Shown here: piece after piece, positions 50,461 through 60,167 of the stretch
Layout of the letters: every line of letters starts with the position of its first letter
Numbering within the stretch: position 1 is the stretch's first letter
NCBI RefSeq assembly: GCF_004137855.1
Contig: NZ_QBKB01000002.1
Span: forward strand, 75,855 to 139,854
Source of the DNA: Methanohalophilus profundi
GTDB lineage: Archaea; Halobacteriota; Methanosarcinia; Methanosarcinales; Methanosarcinaceae
Direction: 5' to 3'
DNA: 64,000 nucleotides
Position numbers and translations under genes: made by a program
Notes under the pieces: model-generated
The model's input: only the letters and a program-made list of their open reading frames with translations
Told to the model about the DNA's origin: nothing
Database searches by the model: none

Positions 50461-52422
50461 TTGTTGAATAGGGAAAAGATGTTAGCCTTGCAGAGAGATA
50501 TTGCTATTGAGCTTGGCGCATCAAGCAATTTAGAAACTGCTTTTCATTCTTTGTCAAAACACATTCTTTCACTGGAAGATATTGACGTCACAGCGATATA
50601 CCTCAGGTCAAAAAATGAAGGATCGAATCTCATAGCTTATGGGGGAGACGTTCCTGAAGACATCCTGAAAAATATCCAGCATTACCCTGCGGATTCATTG
50701 CAGGCAAAGATCGTTGAAGAAGGTAAAATTCGTTATATGCCACCTGAAGAAATTGCAGGCACCCTTCAGGACAAACAGTATTTCAAAGAAATGAAAACAA
50801 TTGGCATAATCCCTATAAAAAAAGAAGATGGAGAGGTAATAGCTTCATTTGTTGTCTTTTCTTTTACTCAGGAAGGAATTGCGGAAGATACAAAAATAGT
50901 TCTGGAATCAATTGCTAGTCAGATAGGAAACTTGATTTTAAGACTTTCAAGTGAAAATACCCTTAAAAAAAGCGAGTCGAAGTTTAAGAATTACATAAAT
51001 AATGCTCCTGATGGTATTTTTGTTGCAGACGAAAACGGAAATTATATTGAAGTCAATACAGCAGCCTGTGAAACTACAGGATATTCGCAAGAGGAACTCC
51101 TCTCGATGAACCTCATATATCTTATACCCCCAGAAGATCATGAAAAGGTCACTGAAGCTTTTAGAACCGTCGTTAAAAAAGGATTTGTTGATGCTGAATT
51201 CCATTTTATAAAAAAGGACGGAAGCAGAAGATGGTGGCGTGTGACTTCTACTAAACTTTCAGATACCCGTTATTTAGGTTTCACAAAGGATACCACAGAA
51301 TCCAAACTTATGGAAGAGGAATTGATCGAGAGCAAGTTGTTCCTGAACAGCATTATTGAGAGCATAAATGATGGAGTCAGCATACTTGATGCAGACCTGA
51401 ATATCATACGTGTAAATAATACCATGAATAAGTGGTTTGCAAGAAATACACCTCTTGAAGGCAAGAAATGTTATGAAGCTTATCATGACAGGGACAGCCC
51501 CTGTAAAACCTGCCCTATAATGAGATGCATGGAAACAGGAGAGACAGAAAGAAATATTGTACAGGGTTTGCCGGACTCAGAAGCACAATGGTTCGAACTC
51601 CTGGGTTATCCATTAAAAGACCCCACTACCGGTGAAATTACCGGTGTAGTTGAATTTGTTAACGATATTACAGATCACAAGCTTGCTGAGGAAGAACTTG
51701 CAGAAGCCAGGCTTCATGCCAGGGAAGTAAGCAAAACAAACTCTGAGTTAAAGGTCAATTTGAGTCGTGAACTGAGAACTCCGTTGGGTAACATAATTGG
51801 TTTTAGTCAGATATTTCAGAATGATATATATGGAAAACTCAATCCAAAACAGCAAAAGCACATTCAAGGTATACAAAAAAGTGCTGAACAGTTGATGGGT
51901 TTAATTGATGATATTCTGGAAATATCAGATGTTGAAGCAGGAAAAATGGAACTTAATATTGAGATGGTTTCCATTCCCGGGTTACTCAATGAAATTTTGA
52001 AATTCCTCAAACCTTTCGCAGAGGACAGAAATGTAGAAATAACTACCGACATACCTGAATACCTACCGGAAATAAGTGTGGACAAAGTAAAAATCAAGCA
52101 GGCAATATATAATCTCATCATCAATGCAATACACTTTACCCCTGAAGGAAGAGACGTACATATCAGTATGGAATACAGCAGTTATGATCTGAGGTTTGAA
52201 GTAAATGATTCCGGAATCGGCATTTCTCCGAGCCATTTAGAAGAATTGTTCCGACCTTTCAAAGAAATATATTCCGAATCCGGAATGAAACCACATGATA
52301 GTATCCTGAGCCTTTCACTGGCTAAAGAATATATAGAATTACATGGTGGAGAGATAGAAGTGGAAAGTGAACCCGGAGCCGGAAATTCCTACATATTCAC
52401 AATTCCAATCCAACCCATATAA
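50461..52422 (+). CDS. GAF-PAS-PAS histidine-kinase-like protein lacking catalytic residues
   Basis: 653 residues: GAF (about 15-160), PAS (175-285), PAS (295-410), then HisKA and HATPase regions. The phosphoacceptor motif reads NLSRELRTPLGN, with Arg where His is expected (codon CGT versus CAT). In the ATPase domain the N box (LIINAIHFTPEG) and DSGIGI remain. The G2 glycine box, normally GxGLGL, is DSILSLSL. It therefore probably cannot autophosphorylate and may be a pseudokinase that regulates a partner or binds a ligand. It starts at TTG 50461 or 50464 after GGAGAG. Confidence 0.8.
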   Translation: MLNREKMLALQRDIAIELGASSNLETAFHSLSKHILSLEDIDVTAIYLRSKNEGSNLIAYGGDVPEDILKNIQHYPADSLQAKIVEEGKIRYMPPEEIAGTLQDKQYFKEMKTIGIIPIKKEDGEVIASFVVFSFTQEGIAEDTKIVLESIASQIGNLILRLSSENTLKKSESKFKNYINNAPDGIFVADENGNYIEVNTAACETTGYSQEELLSMNLIYLIPPEDHEKVTEAFRTVVKKGFVDAEFHFIKKDGSRRWWRVTSTKLSDTRYLGFTKDTTESKLMEEELIESKLFLNSIIESINDGVSILDADLNIIRVNNTMNKWFARNTPLEGKKCYEAYHDRDSPCKTCPIMRCMETGETERNIVQGLPDSEAQWFELLGYPLKDPTTGEITGVVEFVNDITDHKLAEEELAEARLHAREVSKTNSELKVNLSRELRTPLGNIIGFSQIFQNDIYGKLNPKQQKHIQGIQKSAEQLMGLIDDILEISDVEAGKMELNIEMVSIPGLLNEILKFLKPFAEDRNVEITTDIPEYLPEISVDKVKIKQAIYNLIINAIHFTPEGRDVHISMEYSSYDLRFEVNDSGIGISPSHLEELFRPFKEIYSESGMKPHDSILSLSLAKEYIELHGGEIEVESEPGAGNSYIFTIPIQPI

Positions 52423-52535
52423 TAAATATGAATATTTAATAATAGACTTTCATTCTAATTCCTTTTTTACCTGTGAAACCTATATATGCGAATACCTATT
52501 ATTCTGGACTAAATTAAGCACGGCAGGCGTTAAAA

Positions 52536-53816
52536 ATGACATTGATGGATGAAGCAAAGAAGGGAAACATCACCCCGCAGATACATAAGGTTGCAGAGGA
52601 AGAGGGTATTGATCCCGAAATAGTAAGAAAGTATGTTGCAGAGGGTCTTATTACTATCCCAAAAAATGTGTTGAGGGAAACGTCCCCCAAAGCCATCGGA
52701 AAATGTATGGGTGTCAAGGTCAACGCCAATATCGGAACCTCACGAGATTTTGTCGATGTGGAAGATGAAGTTAAAAAGGCAGAAACTGCTATCAGGTACG
52801 GGGCAGACAGCATAATGGACCTCTCCACAGGGGGAGATCTTGATTCCACTCGCAAACGTCTCATGGAAACCGTAGATGTACCCTTTGGCACAGTGCCAAT
52901 CTATCAGGCGGCTTCATCCCAAAACACTGTAGTTGACATGACATCCGATGACATCATCAATGCTGTGCGCAAACATGCAGAAGATGGTGTGGATTTTGTG
53001 ACAATCCATGCAGGAGTGAACCAGAACGCTCTGCAACGCCTGCGTAAAGGGGAAAGGGTAATGGATGTTGTCAGCAGGGGAGGCTCCTTTACAATTGCCT
53101 GGATGATCCACAATGAGCAGGAAAATCCTCTCTACAGTGAATTTGACTACCTGATAGAAATAGCAAGAGAATATGACATGACCCTGAGCCTGGGTGACGG
53201 AATGCGTCCAGGTTGTATCCATGATGCCTCGGATAATGCAAAATTCATGGAATTCATAACCCTGGGTGAACTTGTAAAAGAGGCACGTAACTCCAATGTC
53301 CAGACCTTTGTGGAAGGGCCCGGTCATGTGGCGGCTGACGAGGTACAACTGAGTGTGAAAAGCATGAAACAACTCTGTCACGAAGCCCCCCTCTACCTGC
53401 TCGGACCGCTTGTCACGGATATTGCACCCGGCTATGACCATATTACAGGCGCAATTGGTGGAACCATTGCCGGCATGTCTGGAGCGGACTTCCTGTGCAT
53501 GACCACTCCTGCAGAACATCTTGCCCTTCCCACCGCAGACGATATCCGGGAGGGAGCGATTATCACAAGGATAGCAGCACATGCTGCCGATCTTACACGG
53601 CAGGGACAGCGCGGAAAGGCAAGACAAACAGACCTCCGGATGGCACAAGCCAGACGTGACCTCGACTGGGAGAAACAATTTGACATTGCAATTGACAGTG
53701 AAAAACCTGCTGCCATCCGCCAGAGCCGCAAGACAGGAAGTGATGCATGTTCCATGTGCGGTGAACTCTGCGCCCTGAAAATCGTACAGGATGCCCTGAA
53801 AGGTAATACTAAATAA
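52536..53816 (+). CDS. thiC: phosphomethylpyrimidine synthase ThiC
   Basis: Radical-SAM enzyme that rearranges aminoimidazole ribotide into the thiamine pyrimidine. The 426 residues include [39 protein letters not shown] and [13 protein letters not shown]. The C-terminal iron-sulfur motif reads CSMCGELC, C-x2-C-x3-C, one residue tighter than the bacterial C-x2-C-x4-C. No TPP riboswitch is evident in the 110 bases upstream. Methanogens often carry two thiC paralogues; only one is here. Confidence 0.92.
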   Translation: MTLMDEAKKGNITPQIHKVAEEEGIDPEIVRKYVAEGLITIPKNVLRETSPKAIGKCMGVKVNANIGTSRDFVDVEDEVKKAETAIRYGADSIMDLSTGGDLDSTRKRLMETVDVPFGTVPIYQAASSQNTVVDMTSDDIINAVRKHAEDGVDFVTIHAGVNQNALQRLRKGERVMDVVSRGGSFTIAWMIHNEQENPLYSEFDYLIEIAREYDMTLSLGDGMRPGCIHDASDNAKFMEFITLGELVKEARNSNVQTFVEGPGHVAADEVQLSVKSMKQLCHEAPLYLLGPLVTDIAPGYDHITGAIGGTIAGMSGADFLCMTTPAEHLALPTADDIREGAIITRIAAHAADLTRQGQRGKARQTDLRMAQARRDLDWEKQFDIAIDSEKPAAIRQSRKTGSDACSMCGELCALKIVQDALKGNTK

Positions 53817-53837
53817 CAGGCCTACAATTTTTTCTTT

Positions 53838-54677
53838 ATGCAAATTACAGTGCTTGTGGATAATAATACTCTGATAGACAATTATTTTGAAGGTGAACCT
53901 GCTCTTTCCTTTTTTATCGAAGAAGAAGGAAAAAAAGTTCTTTTTGATACCGGTTATTCAGATTTGTTCCTGAAAAATGCTGCCCTAATGGAAATAGATC
54001 CTGAAATACTGGATTATGTAGTATTATCCCATGGACATCTGGATCATACTTGGGGATTGACCGAACTGATAAAGTACTACACAAACCGGGAATTTCAGGG
54101 AAAATCGACACACAATCCTGCACTTTTGTGCCATCCCCTTGCTCTGACACCTACTATTTTTGAAAATACAACCCATATTGGCAATATAATAAACGATGAG
54201 GTTTTCAAAAATTATTTTAATCTGAATTTAACAACAGAACCCTTCTGGATTACTAAAAATCTTGTTTTTCTGGGGGAAATCCCCCGAAAACTGAAATTTG
54301 AAACCACGGAGGCTATTGGAGAAAAGCAAAATCCCAACGGGGATGTCATACCTGACAAAATGTATGATGATTCGGCACTTGTGTGGTGCTCGGATGAAGG
54401 AATAATTATCATAACCGGCTGTTCACATTCGGGAATTTGCAATATAACTGAATATGCAAAACAGGTCTGTAAAAATGATACAATTATTGATATTATAGGT
54501 GGTTTTCACCTTTTATCTGCTTCTAGACAACAACTCCAGAAAACAGCAGAATATCTATACCAGAGAAATGTAAAAAACATCCACCCCTGCCATTGCACTG
54601 ATCTTGAAGCAAAGATATTCCTTTCCAGATACTGCAATGTTAGAGAGGTGGGTGTCGGTTCAACTTTTAAGTTTTAA
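53838..54677 (+). CDS. MBL-fold metallohydrolase (COG1237)
   Basis: 279 residues. The metal-binding motif is VVLSHGHLDHTWGL near residue 57; later ligands are in ITGCSHSGICNI and GGFHLL, with HPCHCTD near the end. The layout fits the COG1237 group, to which the methanopterin-precursor synthase name is sometimes attached; that function is not established for this protein. It follows thiC by 21 bases on the same strand and may share its transcript. Confidence 0.82.
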   Translation: MQITVLVDNNTLIDNYFEGEPALSFFIEEEGKKVLFDTGYSDLFLKNAALMEIDPEILDYVVLSHGHLDHTWGLTELIKYYTNREFQGKSTHNPALLCHPLALTPTIFENTTHIGNIINDEVFKNYFNLNLTTEPFWITKNLVFLGEIPRKLKFETTEAIGEKQNPNGDVIPDKMYDDSALVWCSDEGIIIITGCSHSGICNITEYAKQVCKNDTIIDIIGGFHLLSASRQQLQKTAEYLYQRNVKNIHPCHCTDLEAKIFLSRYCNVREVGVGSTFKF

Positions 54678-54799
54678 CTTTTTCGTCTCACATCTGCACA
54701 TATTAGAAGTAACTCGTCTATATATCGTAAAGTATATATGTACCAGTCGCATAGTCCAACCTGTCCAAAAATAGACAGATATTGCTATAATATAGAGGT

Positions 54800-54970
54800 G
54801 TGAATGGATGCAGCAACCTGAAAGAGAATACACAACAGCATGTAACCCAGCTATCGAAACAAATAGCAGCAGGTTTTATAATTTCAGTCTTTGTAGGGCT
54901 TGTAGCAGGGGTATATCCTGCCAAGAAGGCTGCAAAGATGAATCCGACAGATGCTTTAAGAAACGAATGA
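54800..54970 (+). pseudogene. C-terminal remnant of a MacB/FtsX-type ABC permease
   Basis: A 56-codon frame from GTG 54800 (GAGGTG just upstream) ends with one span and GLVAGVYPAKKAAKMNPTDA, then LRNE at TGA 54968-54970. This is the standard end of MacB-like permeases; compare the intact permease at 59001, which ends LYPAWKASMMNPLDALRYE. The rest of the permease and its ATPase are missing. The following PLDc_N gene starts 9 bases later, so the fragment marks a deleted transporter. Confidence 0.75.
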
Positions 54971-54979
54971 GGTGATGGA

Positions 54980-55198
54980 ATGTTTGATTGGATAGCACTA
55001 CCTTTCTTTAATGTTATCTTCTTTTTGGGGGTAGGATTACTCGCAACGGCATTCTGGATATGGATGCTTATAGATTGCATCACAAAGGAAACAGACCGAA
55101 GTAATGAGAGACTGATCTGGATAATAGTTATTGTGTTTACCCATTTACTGGGAGCCATACTATATTTTATCCTCAGGAAGAATAAACGCAACCGATAA
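54980..55198 (+). CDS. PLDc_N-domain small membrane protein
   Basis: 72 residues with two spans (about 8-28 and 45-66) and the family motif WMLIDCITKE between them, then RLIWIIVIVFTHLLGAILYF. The PLDc_N domain is named from cardiolipin synthases but occurs alone in proteins that accompany ABC exporters. ATG 54980 follows GAGGTGATG. The next gene, also a membrane protein, starts 27 bases later. Confidence 0.75.
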   Translation: MFDWIALPFFNVIFFLGVGLLATAFWIWMLIDCITKETDRSNERLIWIIVIVFTHLLGAILYFILRKNKRNR

Positions 55199-55225
55199 TA
55201 AAAATATAATACAGCAGGATTTGTG

Positions 55226-55888
55226 ATGAGAAACATAAACAAATTGTTCAGTTCATTTTTTGGTGTGATTTTTCAACGCCAGACCTACCTGAACCTGCTT
55301 TATGTCATATTCACATTTCCGCTGGGTACCGCCTATTTCTTATTCCTGACATCTGGCCTGCTTGTAGGCTTAAGTTTTTCCATAATTATCATAGGACTAC
55401 CAGTCCTTCTGCTGGTACTGGTGGCATGGTTGGAACTGGTAAATTTTGAAAGGGAACTGGCAACCAGATTGCTTGGTGTAGATATACCTCCGCTTTCCTA
55501 TGAGGAAAAACCCCTTGTAAACTTCTGGAGTGACATTAAAAATCGGTTTGTAGATCCAACTGCCTGGAAGGGAATGATGTTTTTATTCATCAAATTTCCG
55601 TTCGGAATATTTACACTTATAATACTGGCTATCTGCTTTACCCTGACCCTTGGACTTATATTCGCACCGTTTACCACTATCTACTGGTCGTTAGGAAACT
55701 CAAAAATCCTGATAGACAGCTTGCCTGAGGCACTTCTAACCTCCATTCTGGGAATAATAATTGCAGTCTGTACACTTCACATAACCAATATCCTTGCGGC
55801 CATATCCGGCAGTCTTGCAAAAATTATGCTTGGAAAGAATAACAGTAGCGTTCATCCGGACACATTGGATGAACAAAAATCCTATTAA
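55226..55888 (+). CDS. sensor-domain membrane protein (PF13796-like)
   Basis: About 220 residues with four spans in two pairs. The pattern RQTYLNLLYVIFTFPLGTAY near residue 18, WLELVNFERELATRLLGVDI near 72 and a second span pair near 120-165 fits the 'putative sensor' family found fused to or beside transporters and kinases. ATG 55226 is chosen; an in-frame start exists one codon earlier. With the PLDc_N gene and the HTH gene it resembles clusters that normally surround an ABC exporter. Confidence 0.7.
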   Translation: MRNINKLFSSFFGVIFQRQTYLNLLYVIFTFPLGTAYFLFLTSGLLVGLSFSIIIIGLPVLLLVLVAWLELVNFERELATRLLGVDIPPLSYEEKPLVNFWSDIKNRFVDPTAWKGMMFLFIKFPFGIFTLIILAICFTLTLGLIFAPFTTIYWSLGNSKILIDSLPEALLTSILGIIIAVCTLHITNILAAISGSLAKIMLGKNNSSVHPDTLDEQKSY

Positions 55889-55891
55889 GAA

Positions 55892-56173
55892 TCAATCGGC
55901 AAACTCGTGAATACGATCATAGAATTCAAGGACAAGCTGTGTCAATTCACTATCCATATTGAGACTGAAAGTACGTATCTGTTTTCCCAGGGGTTTCTCC
56001 TTAACAATACCTGTTTCTACAAGAGGTGCTATGACACGGGCAACACTCGAATGAGACAAGCCTGTCTCTTCTGCAATTCCTGAGAGATAGGTAGAGTCAC
56101 CCTTATGGGATATCAGGTTTTTGAGAACTGTCATCTGTGCAGTCTTGCCGAATATCTTTTCAAGAACATCCAT
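55892..56173 (-). CDS. winged-helix transcriptional regulator
   Basis: 93 residues with one winged helix: MTVLKNLISHKGDSTYLSGI, then ETGLSHSSVARVIAPLVETG as recognition region and a wing near KEKPLGKQIRTFSL. It converges with the sensor-domain gene (3-base gap) and is divergent from the response regulator. It probably controls one or both. No ligand domain is present. Confidence 0.78.
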   Translation of the reverse strand: MDVLEKIFGKTAQMTVLKNLISHKGDSTYLSGIAEETGLSHSSVARVIAPLVETGIVKEKPLGKQIRTFSLNMDSELTQLVLEFYDRIHEFAD

Positions 56174-56318
56174 CCTGTTTACTTACAATATTATATTTTA
56201 TAAGGTTTTCTAATTATGGTCAACTTATATCTCTAAATAACAGGTCTTCCATATATTTGGAAAGGCTTTAATAGCATAGACTATTTGATAGGAATACCGA
56301 GATTATTTAGTGGTCCTT

Positions 56319-56831
56319 ATGCCCGAAAAAGAACTTGACGATAAGATACTCAGCCTTCTTGAAAAGAATCCGGCCCTTTCTGCAGTCGAACTGGCAGATG
56401 TACTGAAAATATCTGAAGAAGCAGTACAAACAAGACTTGAAGAGATGGGAGATTCCAGGCAAACCATCCTGATAATAGATGACGAGCCCGATGCCATAAT
56501 TGCTGCAAAAAGAGCATTGCAGGCAGAAGGATATAATGTTATTGAGGCCTATAACGGGAAAACCGGTCTCGAAGCAATTGAGGAAAAAATACCAGACCTT
56601 ATTCTTCTGGATGTCATGATGCCGGATATGGATGGTTTTGAAGTATGCAAACAACTGAAAGAAGATGAGCTGCATAACCACATCCCCATAATAATGCTTA
56701 CTGCAAAAGGCGAAGTTGACGACCGGGTAGAAGGAATCGAGACAGGCGCAGACGATTATATTGCAAAACCCTTCAACCTGAGAGAACTGAAAGCCCGCAT
56801 TCGAATGGTATTGCGACGGGCACAAAACTGA
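56319..56831 (+). CDS. response regulator with N-terminal HTH
   Basis: About 170 residues. Residues 1-45 look like an AsnC/Lrp-type helix-turn-helix (DDKILSLLEKNPALSAVELA). A receiver domain follows with TILIIDDEPDAI, the phosphoacceptor Asp in LILLDVMMPDMDG and the Lys in DDYIAKPFNLRELK. HTH before the receiver is the reverse of the common order. It lies 8 bases before the histidine kinase, so the two form a pair. An in-frame GTG at 56310 is an alternative start. Confidence 0.82.
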   Translation: MPEKELDDKILSLLEKNPALSAVELADVLKISEEAVQTRLEEMGDSRQTILIIDDEPDAIIAAKRALQAEGYNVIEAYNGKTGLEAIEEKIPDLILLDVMMPDMDGFEVCKQLKEDELHNHIPIIMLTAKGEVDDRVEGIETGADDYIAKPFNLRELKARIRMVLRRAQN

Positions 56832-56839
56832 CCATTCCC

Positions 56840-58565
56840 ATGTTTTTCAGTAATCGGCGATATAACATAATAATCATAACTTTCATTGCCCTTCTTTTTA
56901 TAGGTTCTGTTGTTTTTTTGGGGGCACGTTCAAACCTTGAAGTCCAGGAAATCTTTGAGGAACAATATACAGAACAACAGACCCTCAATGCAAAACAAAT
57001 TTCATCGGGTGTCACAGCGTTTCTGAATGAGAAGATAGTGGCCCTGGAAGTAATAGCAGGTGCTGAAAATGGGGTTCCTGATGACTTCTATATGAGATCC
57101 TTCAAATCCCTGTACGAAAGGTCGCAGGGATTTTATGCTCTTGAGTATATCGATGAAAGCGGCACCATTGTCTCAGGTTATCCTGAAGATAGAACACCTC
57201 TGGGATATAACCTGTATGAAAACAACATGGAGCAAGCTTTCCAAAAAACAAAATCTATGGGCAGGACCTATATTACCGATCCTACATACACGTTTGAAGA
57301 CGAACTTGCAATGTATGTGTGGGTTCCCGTGTATTCTGGAAATGATTTCAAAGGAACTGTCCTGGCAATAATACGTATCGAAGAAATCACAGAAAGGGTC
57401 ATACAAAGTTATGATTCATCAGCCGGTTATGTCTACATTATCGATGATAGGGGAAAACTGCTGTATCACAGTGACAACCCAAACGAAACAGGAAAAAATT
57501 ATTTCGACATTCTTAATGAGCCCGACCAGGACCGTCTTTACATACTTGGGGAACAGACAGAAGGAAAGAAGGTGGCGGTCGTTTTGAAGAACTTAATAAA
57601 AACAATGAACTGGAAGAAAAACTCGTATCATACGTACCAATAAAATGGTACAATCAGGTGTGGTCTGTAGGTGTTGTGACACCTGTTCCTTTCATAATTT
57701 CAATTGTGCGCTCCATATACCTGAAACAGGCAACCTTTATGTTAATAACGACATTTTCATTTTGTTCTTCACCTCATTGATATCATTGATCTTTTTCTCC
57801 TGGAATCGTAAACTAGAGGAAGAAGTACATAAAAAAACCGAACAACTTGAAAATTCCAACCAGCGCCTGCAAAAACTCAACCGCGTGAAGAATGAATTCC
57901 TATCCATGGTATCCCATGAATTGAAAACTCCTCTCACAGCCATGCGCACATCAAGTGAGTTCCTCCGGGAAGAAGACTGTGACAAAGAAACACAGGAAGA
58001 AATGCTTGACCTCATAATCCGCAATATAGACAGGCAATCCCGGATGGTTGATGACCTGCTTGATATTTCCCGCATTGAATCTGGCCGGATGGTTTTCAAA
58101 AAGGAAAAGATCAACCTCAAAGAAACCATTGATAATGCAATCCAGATGATGGAACCAATGGCAACAAAACATGGAATTGCCATTGAAAGAGAAGTGGATA
58201 ATAATCCACAGGTCAAAGCAGACAAGGATAAACTGCTGAGAGTTTTTGTCAATTTACTCAACAATGCTATCAAATTCACAGCTGATAAAGGTAAAAACAT
58301 AAAAATTAAAACTGAAGATACCAGAGATTTCGTGGAAATAAGTGTCATAGACAGAGGTATCGGTATACCCGAAAACGAACAGGAAAAAATATTTGAAAAA
58401 TTCTATCAGGTAGACAGTACCTCCCGCCGCAAAGTGGGAGGTAGTGGCCTTGGGCTTGCAATTATCAAGGGAATAATAGAAGGCCAGGGTGGTTCTATAA
58501 GGGTGAAAAGTGAGCCCGGGGTTGGCAGCATATTTACATTTACATTGAGGAAGTGGGAAGAATGA
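56840..58565 (+). CDS. membrane sensor histidine kinase (two frameshifts)
   Basis: Restored, about 575 residues: a span at 9-28, an extracellular Cache-like sensor (30-270), a second and third span, then HisKA with SMVSHELKTPLTAM and HATPase with NLLNNAIKFTAD, DRGIGIPENE and GGSGLGLAIIKG, all intact. As written the frame breaks twice. One base is missing near 57566-57572, after which RFEELNKNNELEEKL continues. A second is missing at the TTTT run 57760-57763, after which LFFTSLISLIFFSWNRK continues. It pairs with the preceding response regulator. Confidence 0.82.
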
Positions 58566-58996
58566 AAAAAATAGTAATGATATGTGTAGTTCTGTTCCTG
58601 TTGACTGCAGGATGCCTACATGATTCAGAAGAACAACGTGCAAAGGAATATGCAGACCCCATTGCAAATCAGCTTATTAGAGGGATGCAACAGGATAATT
58701 ACACGCTTTTTTCGGAAAAATTCACACCTACTATGAAAAAGGCCCTGCCTGAGGAAACCTTCTATGAAGTAAACGACATGTTGATGTCCACCGTAGGCAA
58801 ACCTGTATCATTGGAATATCTCAAGGCTGTTGAAGGTGAAAGGTTTGTAACTATTGTTTATACCGTTACATTTGAAGACGGTTCTGAAGGACTTTTCAGT
58901 ATAGCCTTAAAAGAAGAAAACGGGGAAACAAAGGTTGCCGGTGCCTGGATTGATTCCCCGAAATTGCGCCAGGAACAGGAAAATGTGACCCGTTAA
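58562..58996 (+). CDS. DUF3887-type lipoprotein
   Basis: About 144 residues. Residues 1-18 form a lipoprotein signal with LLTAGC, and the rest is an alpha/beta fold with NYTLFSEKFTPTMKKALPEE and FVTIVYTVTFEDGSEGLFSI, fitting DUF3887 (NTF2-like). ATG 58562 overlaps the kinase stop (ATGA), so it may be a surface partner of that sensor. Convergent with the permease gene after it. Confidence 0.7.
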   Translation: MKKIVMICVVLFLLTAGCLHDSEEQRAKEYADPIANQLIRGMQQDNYTLFSEKFTPTMKKALPEETFYEVNDMLMSTVGKPVSLEYLKAVEGERFVTIVYTVTFEDGSEGLFSIALKEENGETKVAGAWIDSPKLRQEQENVTR

Positions 58997-59000
58997 CGGG

Positions 59001-60167
59001 TCACTCATAACGTAGTGCATCCAGGGGGTTCATCATTGAAGCTTTCCAGGCGGGATATAATCCACCTATTAAACTGGTAACAATGCCAAAGAAAATACCT
59101 GCAATTATGTACAGGAAAGTAGTGGGGTCAAAAAAGTAGGTGACATCTTCCATTATAAAGTAAATCAGGGTTAAACTGCCCACTACAGTAACAATCCCAC
59201 CTAACAGACTGGCAAAAATTCCCAGAATCAAGGCTTCCAGCAGGAACATGCGCAATACATCTGACCTGGAGGCACCCACAGCTTTCATGATACCAATCTC
59301 GCGGGTTCTCTCCATTGTTGACATGAGCATTACATTCAGTATACTTACCCCTGCAACGAGTAGAGAGATGGAACCGATACCCATCAGGAACATGGAAATT
59401 GACTGGAAAGCAGACTCTATCTGCTCATTAATAGAATTGGCAGCAAATATCTCTATTTTCTTTTCCCTTTTATTTAATGTATCTTCAAGTTCTGTTTTCA
59501 CAGTGTCCACAAGAGCAATATCTTCCACAATTACGATCACCTGCCGATAATCCTCCTCAGCATCCGGATAAAGTTTACTGTACATGTCATGGGATACAAA
59601 CACACCACTATCCGTACTGATGTCCACAGACATCCCTCGCTCCTTGAGTATCCCCACCACACGTAATCGAGTGTCTTCGATCTCTATCTTGCTTCCAACT
59701 TCCAGTTCCAGGTTGGAAGCTACAGAACTGCCCAGAACACAATCTGTGGAGCCTTCCTTAAAAAATCTCCCAGATTCCATGTCAACAAGGTGACGTAGGT
59801 TAGACTCCTTCATACGATACACGGTCCCATAACTGGTTTCATCCCTGTATTCCACTGCCTCACCTGAACTGCGATAGGGAATAATATGTTCTATACCGGC
59901 AATCCTTTCCATCCTGTTTACCTGGTCCTGCGTGACTGAGTCCTCTCCCATCGCAGGGTAGATCACAAGTTTATCACCTACATCACTGAACGATTCGGAT
60001 ACCGACAGTTTGAGAGTATTGCCCAGAATCCCCATGGAAGCAATTGCCATGACACCAATAATAATACCAATGGCAGCCAGTGCAGTGCGTACCTTCTGGC
60101 GCCTGAGGTTGCGCTCAGCAAGCTGGGCATACATATTACGACGTATACGTTTAATCAATTTCATCAA
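59001..60167 (-). CDS. MacB/FtsX-type ABC transporter permease
   Basis: 388 residues: first span near 27-50, a large extracytoplasmic MacB-PCD domain (50-250), then three spans in the FtsX core (ISLLVAGVSILNVMLMSTME, IMKAVGASRSDVLRMFLLEA) and the end LYPAWKASMMNPLDALRYE. It works with the ATPase whose gene overlaps its start by 17 bases. Related systems export peptides or lipoproteins or act as mechanotransmitters; the cargo here is unknown. Confidence 0.9.
   Translation of the reverse strand: MMKLIKRIRRNMYAQLAERNLRRQKVRTALAAIGIIIGVMAIASMGILGNTLKLSVSESFSDVGDKLVIYPAMGEDSVTQDQVNRMERIAGIEHIIPYRSSGEAVEYRDETSYGTVYRMKESNLRHLVDMESGRFFKEGSTDCVLGSSVASNLELEVGSKIEIEDTRLRVVGILKERGMSVDISTDSGVFVSHDMYSKLYPDAEEDYRQVIVIVEDIALVDTVKTELEDTLNKREKKIEIFAANSINEQIESAFQSISMFLMGIGSISLLVAGVSILNVMLMSTMERTREIGIMKAVGASRSDVLRMFLLEALILGIFASLLGGIVTVVGSLTLIYFIMEDVTYFFDPTTFLYIIAGIFFGIVTSLIGGLYPAWKASMMNPLDALRYE

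Noticed and set aside
42423-52535. Riboswitch or leader attenuation before thiC and ilvB
   Set aside because: The 110 bases upstream of thiC lack the conserved TPP-riboswitch core, and the gap before ilvB is only 34 bases with no hairpin or leader peptide.
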